From the NCBI GenBank assembly GCA_002366675.1, contig DFBO01000029.1, forward strand, positions 3,275-10,835: a DNA stretch of 7,561 nt, given 5' to 3'. Below are positions 1 to 4,675 of this stretch, in pieces; positions within the stretch are counted from its first letter, which is position 1; each line of letters begins with the position of its first letter. Under the pieces are notes generated by a model. It did not search any database. It saw nothing but the letters and a program-made list of their open reading frames with translations, and was not told where the DNA came from. The stretch comes from Flavobacteriaceae bacterium UBA3078. GTDB lineage: Bacteria; Bacteroidota; Bacteroidia; Flavobacteriales; Flavobacteriaceae. A program made the translations under genes and the position numbers.

Positions 1-2
1 CA

Positions 3-1385
3 GTATTTTATAGCAATGTGGTATTCGATAACCAACGTTATTTTCAGGATATTGAAGATGATGAATACAATGGAAGATTAAATCTTGCTTACAATGCTAA
101 CGAAAATTTAAAACTTAATATTGGTTTTAATGGAAGAAGCAAGCAGAGAAATTTTGAAAATATTCGTTATGGTTACGACATCGTAGATTCTGGTTACCAA
201 ATAACTAATGTAAACAACTTTAATTCTGTTTTCACAATAGATAATTTAAACCTAAATAATGAAGATGAAGGTGTTTACGAGATAAAAGTAATAAATGCCC
301 TACCAACACAACCTAATACAAATAGACCAGGTTTACCAGAAAACACCTATGAAGGTAAACTAGATATTTTTGCTGGATATATAGATGCTGAGATGAAAGT
401 TGGAAAAAAATGGTTATTTGTTCCAGGAATAAGATTAGAGTCCTTTCAACAAGACATTGCATTCAAAGTAATTAACTTAGGAAATCAAGGTGAAAATGCT
501 ATAAGTTCTTATAAGAACTTCTTTCTACCAAGTTTAAATATTAAATATACATTAAACGACGACCAAAACATTCGTTTCTCTGCAAGTCAAACCGTTTCCA
601 TTCCAGAATTTAAAGAAGTCGCGCCTTTTGTTTATGAAGATATCTCAACTAGGATTGGTGGAAATCCAGACTTACTTGACAAAGGTTATTCTAAAATTTT
701 AAACATTGATTTAAAATACGAATGGTTCTATTCTAAAAGCGAAATTATCTCTATGTCCATATTCACAAAAGAAATTAATGACCCTGTAAACTTAGTTGTT
801 GGAGCTGATGCAACAGGAACACAACGTTATTTTAGAACTGGAGATAAAGCAAATGTTTATGGTGTTGAAGTAGAATTAAGAAAAAACATACTTACTAACA
901 CAAATGATGAATCTAAACTTTCTTTAGGATTCAATGCTACTTACATGAAAACAAAACAAGATTTATATAGTTCCATTGATGGTGAATATTACGATGTGAG
1001 TTTCGAAAAATCTGAAGATGAACTACAAGGCGCATCTCCATTAATACTGAATGCAGATATTAATTACTCACCAACATTTGGAAATTATAAGCCTATTGCC
1101 AATTTAGTATTCTCTTATTTTTCTGATAGAATAGACGCATTAGGCTCAGGACAATTAGGCAATGTTATAGAAAAAGGTGTACCAACCTTAGACTTTATTT
1201 GGAAGAATAGTTTTGGTGAAAATCTAGAAATAAACTTGAGCGTTAAAAATCTACTTAACCCAACCATAGAATATTTTAGAGAAACCACATTAGGAGACAT
1301 TTCAGTAAACTCTGCAAATGGAAAAGGAGTTACAGATTATAAAAGAGGAATGGATTTAGGATTACAACTTAAATATAAATTTTAA
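3..1385 (+). CDS. TonB-dependent outer-membrane receptor, C-terminal part (5' end outside window)
   Basis: This is the beta-barrel part of a TonB-dependent receptor, which takes up a large or scarce ligand across the outer membrane using TonB/ExbBD energy. The frame is open from base 3, so the GTG at 18 is internal and the true start and plug domain lie to the left; about 460 residues are visible. Alternating amphipathic strands run throughout. The stretch SIPEFKEVAPF followed by GGNPDLLDKGY and LKYEWFY is typical of Bacteroidota receptor barrels, and the protein ends LQLKYKF, with the terminal aromatic residue expected for outer-membrane insertion. A lipoprotein gene follows after 36 bp on the same strand with no terminator between, so the two are probably one operon. 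The ligand cannot be read from the sequence; phosphate-related cargo is suggested only by the neighbours. No SusD gene is visible. The family call is firm, the substrate unknown. Confidence 0.9.
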   Translation, partial: VFYSNVVFDNQRYFQDIEDDEYNGRLNLAYNANENLKLNIGFNGRSKQRNFENIRYGYDIVDSGYQITNVNNFNSVFTIDNLNLNNEDEGVYEIKVINALPTQPNTNRPGLPENTYEGKLDIFAGYIDAEMKVGKKWLFVPGIRLESFQQDIAFKVINLGNQGENAISSYKNFFLPSLNIKYTLNDDQNIRFSASQTVSIPEFKEVAPFVYEDISTRIGGNPDLLDKGYSKILNIDLKYEWFYSKSEIISMSIFTKEINDPVNLVVGADATGTQRYFRTGDKANVYGVEVELRKNILTNTNDESKLSLGFNATYMKTKQDLYSSIDGEYYDVSFEKSEDELQGASPLILNADINYSPTFGNYKPIANLVFSYFSDRIDALGSGQLGNVIEKGVPTLDFIWKNSFGENLEINLSVKNLLNPTIEYFRETTLGDISVNSANGKGVTDYKRGMDLGLQLKYKF

Positions 1386-1421
1386 ACACAATTAATAAAC
1401 TAATAAAAATCAAATTAGAAA

Positions 1422-2597
1422 ATGAAAAACAACTTAATTTTAGGAATAGCAATAATAAGCATGCTTTTCTCTTGTTCATCAGACGACACATCAGACATTT
1501 ACATTACAGATAATAGTGTAAATAATAATGGTGGAGGCACTACAGATCCAGAAACTATTTTCCTTTCTGGTACTTACACTCAAGATTTAATTCTTGATGC
1601 TAACAATACTTATAAAGTAAATGGCTCTTTAATTATGTCAAGTGGAACCACTTTAGAAATTCCTGCAGGAATGACTATTACAGCCTTAGCTTCTGGAGCC
1701 AATGTTTATGTAGCCATTGCTCAAGGCGCAAAAATTATTGCAAATGGAACAGCTGATAATCCAATTGTATTTACATCAGACGCTTCTGCTCCTTCAGCTG
1801 GAGATTGGGGAGGATTAATTCTTTTAGGCAAAGCGCCAATTAATTCTGTTACAGGAAACTCTACTTCAACTTCAGAAATAGCAAGTTTACCTTTTGGTGG
1901 CACAGACGAAGCAGATAACTCAGGAATTATCCGTTATGTGCGTGTAGAATATTCTGGTGGTGCTGCCGATGGACAATCAGAAAATAATGGTTTTTCATTT
2001 TATGGTGTTGGAAACACAACAGTAGTAGAATACATTCAAGCTTTTGAAGGCAAAGATGATGGTATTGAGTTTTTTGGTGGTACTGTAAATGCAAGTTATG
2101 TTTCTGTTGTTAACGCTCAAGACGATTCAATAGATTGGACGGAAGGATATAGAGGAACTATTACTAATGCTTATGTTAAACATGGAGCAGATCATGATAA
2201 AGGTATTGAAGCAGATGGCTATAATACTGACTTTAGTAATTCAGCTGGGTTTTTCTCAAAACCAACAGTTACAAACTTAACAATTATAGGCTTAGGTTCT
2301 TCTACTGGAAACGAAGCCATTAGATTAAGAGCTGGGACTCAAGGAGTTTTTAATAATGTTATGATTCAAGGTTTCGAAGAAGGGTTCGATTTAGATGGTG
2401 ATGCTGGAGACAACCCAACAGGAGCTGGCGTATTAAGTGGTGATTTAAGTGTTACAGATGTCACTTTTACAGATGTTATTTTAAATATGAAAAACGATAC
2501 AGGTGAAACTTTCACTGAAGCAGATTTTATTTCAGGAGAAGGAAATGGAACTGGAACAGATTATGCTACTTGGGGAGCATCATGGACAGTTGAATAA
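1422..2597 (+). CDS. Surface-exposed lipoprotein, probable right-handed beta-helix
   Basis: A 391-residue lipoprotein. Residues 1-17 are a signal peptide with lipobox L-F-S-C; Cys18 would be lipidated. The residues after it, S-S-D-D, resemble the lipoprotein export signal of flavobacteria (S-D-D type), so surface display is inferred. A low-complexity linker (about 30-43, Asn/Gly/Thr rich) leads to a repetitive domain with GDWGGLILLGKAPIN (127-141), RYVRVEYSGG (171-180), a D-D-G-I-E-F-F-G-G-T-V-N block (212-223) and D-D-S-I-D-W (234-239). This pattern matches a Bacteroidota family sometimes labelled 'multidrug transporter' in databases, a label that does not fit: no membrane helices follow the signal peptide. 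The acidic turns could bind cations or ligand. It lies 36 bp after the TonB receptor and probably partners it at the surface. No Shine-Dalgarno is seen; the leader is A-rich, usual for the phylum. Biochemical role unknown. Confidence 0.82.
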   Translation: MKNNLILGIAIISMLFSCSSDDTSDIYITDNSVNNNGGGTTDPETIFLSGTYTQDLILDANNTYKVNGSLIMSSGTTLEIPAGMTITALASGANVYVAIAQGAKIIANGTADNPIVFTSDASAPSAGDWGGLILLGKAPINSVTGNSTSTSEIASLPFGGTDEADNSGIIRYVRVEYSGGAADGQSENNGFSFYGVGNTTVVEYIQAFEGKDDGIEFFGGTVNASYVSVVNAQDDSIDWTEGYRGTITNAYVKHGADHDKGIEADGYNTDFSNSAGFFSKPTVTNLTIIGLGSSTGNEAIRLRAGTQGVFNNVMIQGFEEGFDLDGDAGDNPTGAGVLSGDLSVTDVTFTDVILNMKNDTGETFTEADFISGEGNGTGTDYATWGASWTVE

Positions 2598-2618
2598 ATA
2601 GAATTAGTCTAAAAATAA

Positions 2619-2648
2619 AAAAGCATCCTATTTTAGGATGCTTTTTTT
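2619..2648. terminator. Bidirectional intrinsic terminator between convergent genes
   Basis: An 8-bp stem, AGCATCCT (2622-2629) with AGGATGCT (2635-2642), closes a 5-nt loop. It is preceded by a run of A and followed by a run of T, so it can end transcription from both directions: the lipoprotein operon (stop 2597) and the convergent MORN-type gene (stop 2666). Confidence 0.9.
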
Positions 2649-2665
2649 ATTAAGTATAAAATGTA

Positions 2666-3019
2666 TTAATCACGTAGTGCCATTTTAGATGGATCAGTCC
2701 ATTCGTTCACACTAGCAATTGCATTGTTTTCATAATCTACTTCTTTTAGAGTTTTATCATTCCAATAAAACCATTTGCCGACTTTCTTCCCATTATCATA
2801 AATCGCAGAAATCATTTTTCCACCTTCTGTGTTAAAGCTTAACCACTCACCTTGAAGCTTGCCATCTAGAGTGTAAGTCCCTGTTTGACTTACTACACCA
2901 TTGTCATGATAATAAACCACTTCAATTAAGTTTGTGTTTTTGTTAAGTTTTAATTCTCTCTCTTGTGCAAAAGAGCCCACAGTAATTAAAAAGGCAAAAA
3001 ACATTACAATTTTCTTCAT
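2666..3019 (-). CDS. Small secreted MORN-repeat (YwqK-type) protein
   Basis: A 117-residue protein with a signal peptide (MKKIVMFFAFLITVGSFA, cleavage likely after Ala18, followed by QE). The mature part holds MORN-variant repeats: YYHDNGVVSQTGTYTLDGK with L-Q-G-E-W (36-59), a second copy from FNTEGG to KKVGKW (62-83), and a partial third, FYWNDKTLKEVDYENN (84-99). This is the YwqK 'antitoxin' repeat family; in flavobacteria close relatives are often mislabelled 'nicotinic acid mononucleotide adenylyltransferase', but no nucleotidyltransferase motif is present. No toxin gene is adjacent, so an antitoxin role is unsupported. The protein probably acts in the periplasm or at the outer membrane; its function is unknown. 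It has its own promoter (3049-3079), which overlaps a PHO-box array pointing the other way, suggesting phosphate-dependent repression. Confidence 0.85.
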   Translation of the reverse strand: MKKIVMFFAFLITVGSFAQERELKLNKNTNLIEVVYYHDNGVVSQTGTYTLDGKLQGEWLSFNTEGGKMISAIYDNGKKVGKWFYWNDKTLKEVDYENNAIASVNEWTDPSKMALRD

Positions 3020-3048
3020 AATTATTTGCGTTTATATTTATTATAAAT

Positions 3049-3079
3049 CAAATATAACCATTAGATAACATTTAAGCAA
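3049..3079 (-). promoter_or_regulatory. Predicted Bacteroidota-type promoter of the MORN-repeat gene
   Basis: On the minus strand TATATTTG (3056 down to 3049) matches the Bacteroidota -7 consensus TAnnTTTG at all fixed positions. A TTG (3079-3077) lies 20 nt upstream, in the accepted range for the -33 element. The start codon is at 3019, giving a leader of about 20-25 nt. The -7 element overlaps the first copy of the rightward PHO repeat array and the -33 overlaps the third copy. Confidence 0.6.
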
Positions 3080-3122
3080 CATTTCCTTAACATTAATTTT
3101 ACATTGTTCTTTTATTTATTTG
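3055..3122 (+). promoter_or_regulatory. PHO-box array (five 11-bp-period repeats) plus -7 element, driving a rightward noncoding transcript
   Basis: Five TAACATT-like units begin at 3055 (TAACCATT, one extra C), 3066 (TAACATT), 3077 (CAACATT), 3088 (TAACATT) and 3099 (TTACATT), exactly 11 bp apart, the geometry of direct-repeat PhoB operators. A -7-like TATTTG lies at 3117-3122, 18 bp after the start of the last unit. The arrays before the porin and PiT genes have the same repeat, orientation and -7 element (16 bp there). Orientation says it fires rightward, away from the MORN gene and 282 bp ahead of the porin ATG, which has its own array. PhoB binding is inferred. Confidence 0.7.
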
Positions 3123-3242
3123 ATTATTAATCAATTACATACATAAAAACATTTAATAAAATTAATAATTACTTAATATTTAGATTACAATAGCATCATG
3201 AATAGTAAGGATATTTGTATTGTCTTAAGACAACAATTAGTG

Positions 3243-3270
3243 ATTTCATATAATTTATTAGTTTTTGTCG
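3243..3270 (+). other. Predicted antisense (seed) segment of the small RNA
   Basis: The 16 nt TTATTAGTTTTTGTCG (3255-3270) are the exact reverse complement of 3381-3396. The 8 nt ATTTCATA (3243-3250) are the exact reverse complement of TATGAAAT (3403-3410), which includes the porin ATG. The gaps are 4 nt in the RNA and 6 nt in the mRNA, so the two would form one bipartite duplex with an internal loop. Confidence 0.65.
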
Positions 3271-3292
3271 ACTATATTATCATGAATTCTAT

Positions 3293-3323
3293 GGCTGCTT
3301 TTGGCCAAAGCAGCCTTTTTTTT
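3293..3323 (+). terminator. Strong one-way intrinsic terminator with no ORF upstream
   Basis: A perfect 9-bp GC-rich stem, GGCTGCTTT (3293-3301) with AAAGCAGCC (3307-3315), closes a 5-nt TGGCC loop and is followed by eight T (3316-3323). No A-run precedes it, so it acts only on rightward transcripts. The nearest rightward gene upstream ends at 2597, behind its own terminator, so this one must serve a transcript starting inside 3020-3290. Confidence 0.92.
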
Positions 3324-3333
3324 ATGCAAAATT

Positions 3334-3377
3334 TAAACTTTAGGAAACATTAAATTAACATAAGAGTTGGTTATTTG
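3334..3377 (+). promoter_or_regulatory. PHO box and -7 element of the porin gene
   Basis: TAACATT-like units begin at 3334 (TAAACTT, weak), 3345 (AAACATT) and 3356 (TAACATA), 11 bp apart, followed by -7-like TATTTG at 3372-3377. The units sit at -38, -27 and -16 from the -7 element, the same as in the PiT promoter. The transcript should begin near 3382-3385, giving a leader of only about 20 nt, almost all of it inside the sequence complementary to the upstream RNA. Confidence 0.65.
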
Positions 3378-3380
3378 TAG

Positions 3381-3410
3381 CGACAAAAACTAATAACTCG
3401 ATTATGAAAT
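3381..3410 (+). other. Porin translation-start region complementary to the small RNA
   Basis: CGACAAAAACTAATAA (3381-3396) and TATGAAAT (3403-3410, containing the ATG at 3404) are reverse complements of parts of 3243-3270. Pairing would cover most of the leader and the start codon, so it should block ribosome loading. No Shine-Dalgarno is present; the leader is A-rich. Confidence 0.65.
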
Positions 3411-4606
3411 TTAAAGTAATTCTTATTTTACTTTTTTTAAGTGCAATAAGTACTTCAATTGCCCAAGAAACAAATTCACCTGCCTTTGGTAAAGGTATTT
3501 TTAATTTAGTTGGAAAAGATAGTTCATGGACTATGAAAGTTGGTGCTAGAATGCAATTTCTAGCTTTAGCTAGTTGGAAAAACAATGATGGTGATTTAAT
3601 AAATGGAGAATCAGCTTTTTTAGTTAGAAGAGCAAGATTAAAATTTGACGGTTATGCACTAACTCCTAAGCTTAAATATAAATTAGAACTTGGTTTATCT
3701 AATAGAGATATTTCAGGTGGTTCCGTTTATACAAGTAATGCGCCAAGATATATTTTAGATGCGGTAATAAAATGGAATTTTCATGAAAATTTTGAGTTAT
3801 GGTTCGGACAAACAAAACTTCCTGGAAACCGTGAACGTGTTATTTCTTCTGGGAACCTTCAATTTGTAGATCGATCTATTTTAAATGCAGGATTCAATAT
3901 AGATAGAGATTTAGGGATACAAGTTAGACATCACTTTAACTTAACAGACACTTTCGTTATTAGAGAAATAGTTGCTATTTCTCAAGGTGAAGGTAGAAAT
4001 GTTACTAATGGAAATATTGGTGGGTTTGAATATACTGGTCGTCTTGAGTTTTTACCATTTGGATTATTTCCAAAGAAAGGAGATTACTTGGGAAGTTCTT
4101 TAAATAGACCAGAAACACCTAAACTGGCTTTAGGTGTCACTTATGATTTTAATAATAATGCTGTTAAAACTAGAAGCAACCAAGGCGCTTATATGGTAAC
4201 AGAAAATGGATTCCACGAAACAAATATTACAACTTTATTTGTGGATGCAATATTTAAACTTAAAGGGTTTTCTTTTATGGGTGAATATGCAAATAGAGAT
4301 GCAGACAACCCAATAGCTAGAGAAGAAGATGGCACACCAACTGGAAGAATAGTTCAAGTTGGTAATGCCATAAACTTACAAGCTGGTTATTTGTTTAAAA
4401 AAAATTGGGAATTAGCTGGTCGTTATTCTAATGTCGACTACAATAAAAATATAACTGGGAAAGATCTGGTTAACGAATACACTCTAGGTGTATCAAAATA
4501 TATTGTAGGTCATAAATTAAAAGTACAATCAGATTTCACTTATATTGATACTGAAAATGTTAATGCTCGATTAGCTTATAGACTACAATTCGATATACAT
4601 TTTTAA
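3404..4606 (+). CDS. Phosphate-selective porin, OprO/OprP family
   Basis: A 400-residue outer-membrane porin that would let phosphate or polyphosphate into the periplasm. Residues 1-20 are a signal peptide (cleavage after Ser-Ile-Ala20). The body is a 16-strand-type barrel of the Porin_O_P family: FLVRRARLKFDG (72-83) then TPKLKYKLELGLSN (87-100), WNFHENFELWFGQTKLPGNR (124-143), and DRDLGIQVRHHF (168-179); it ends LAYRLQFDIHF with a terminal Phe. Length is normal for the family. Met 3404 is chosen because it begins the signal peptide. It has its own PHO-type promoter 27 bp upstream and precedes the PiT transporter gene by 69 bp with no terminator, so some read-through is likely: outer- then inner-membrane steps of phosphate uptake. 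Its start region is the predicted target of the adjacent small RNA. Anion selectivity is inferred from family and context. Confidence 0.88.
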   Translation: MKFKVILILLFLSAISTSIAQETNSPAFGKGIFNLVGKDSSWTMKVGARMQFLALASWKNNDGDLINGESAFLVRRARLKFDGYALTPKLKYKLELGLSNRDISGGSVYTSNAPRYILDAVIKWNFHENFELWFGQTKLPGNRERVISSGNLQFVDRSILNAGFNIDRDLGIQVRHHFNLTDTFVIREIVAISQGEGRNVTNGNIGGFEYTGRLEFLPFGLFPKKGDYLGSSLNRPETPKLALGVTYDFNNNAVKTRSNQGAYMVTENGFHETNITTLFVDAIFKLKGFSFMGEYANRDADNPIAREEDGTPTGRIVQVGNAINLQAGYLFKKNWELAGRYSNVDYNKNITGKDLVNEYTLGVSKYIVGHKLKVQSDFTYIDTENVNARLAYRLQFDIHF

Positions 4607-4610
4607 ATAA

Positions 4611-4654
4611 TAACATTTAGATAACATTTCTGTTAAAAACACTATAGATATTTG
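4611..4654 (+). promoter_or_regulatory. PHO box and -7 element of the PiT transporter gene
   Basis: TAACATT begins at 4611 and again at 4622, with a degenerate third unit at 4633 (TTAAAAA); the period is 11 bp. TATTTG (-7) lies at 4649-4654, so the units sit at -38, -27 and -16, as upstream of the porin. The array begins 5 bp after the porin stop. The start codon at 4676 gives a leader of about 15 nt. Confidence 0.68.
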
Positions 4655-4675
4655 CAAACTTATTTAAATTAAAAT

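Larger units (their letters stand above)
3129..3323 (+). ncRNA. Predicted PHO-controlled small RNA antisense to the porin start region
   Basis: A transcript of about 195 nt is predicted from the PHO promoter at 3055-3122 (start estimated near 3129) to the strong one-way terminator at 3293-3323. No convincing ORF lies inside. Visible parts in order: an A/U-rich 5' region (3129-3213); a hairpin (3215-3236) made of TTG and TTGTC pairing with GACAA and CAA around a TTAA loop, with a two-base bulge; a probably single-stranded segment (3237-3290); and the terminator hairpin. The open segment contains 3243-3250 and 3255-3270, complementary to the porin start codon region and leader (3403-3410 and 3381-3396), and 3273-3283, complementary with one bulge to the PiT start region (4676-4687). 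This is the classic layout of a base-pairing regulatory RNA. I recognise no known RNA family. The 5' end is an estimate; a weaker PHO-like promoter at 3174-3217 would give a shorter form. Confidence 0.6.

Noticed and set aside
18..20. GTG as the start of the TonB receptor.
   Set aside because: The frame is open to the left edge and the sequence before it continues the barrel, so this is an internal Val codon.
2666..3019. Toxin-antitoxin locus, suggested by the YwqK 'antitoxin' family name.
   Set aside because: No toxin gene is adjacent, and the signal peptide places the protein outside the cytoplasm.
3055..3105. Regular short repeats considered as a CRISPR or microsatellite array.
   Set aside because: An 11-bp period with a 7-bp core and no spacer-sized unique segments fits a helical-phase operator, and the same units stand before the porin and PiT genes.
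3220..3233. Perfect 14-bp palindrome TTGTCTTAAGACAA as a protein operator.
   Set aside because: It lies downstream of the predicted promoter inside the transcript, and is extended as a bulged RNA hairpin by flanking TTG/CAA; an operator role is possible but has no further support.
3198..3353. A 51-codon rightward ORF (begins MNSKDICIV) in the intergenic region.
   Set aside because: It reads through the 9-bp terminator hairpin and T-run and into the porin PHO box, has no ribosome-binding context or recognisable protein features, and fits chance.
3355..3585. Minus-strand ORF antisense to the porin start.
   Set aside because: It lies over the signal peptide and barrel start of a clear gene, has no family features, and would need to cross the PHO promoter.
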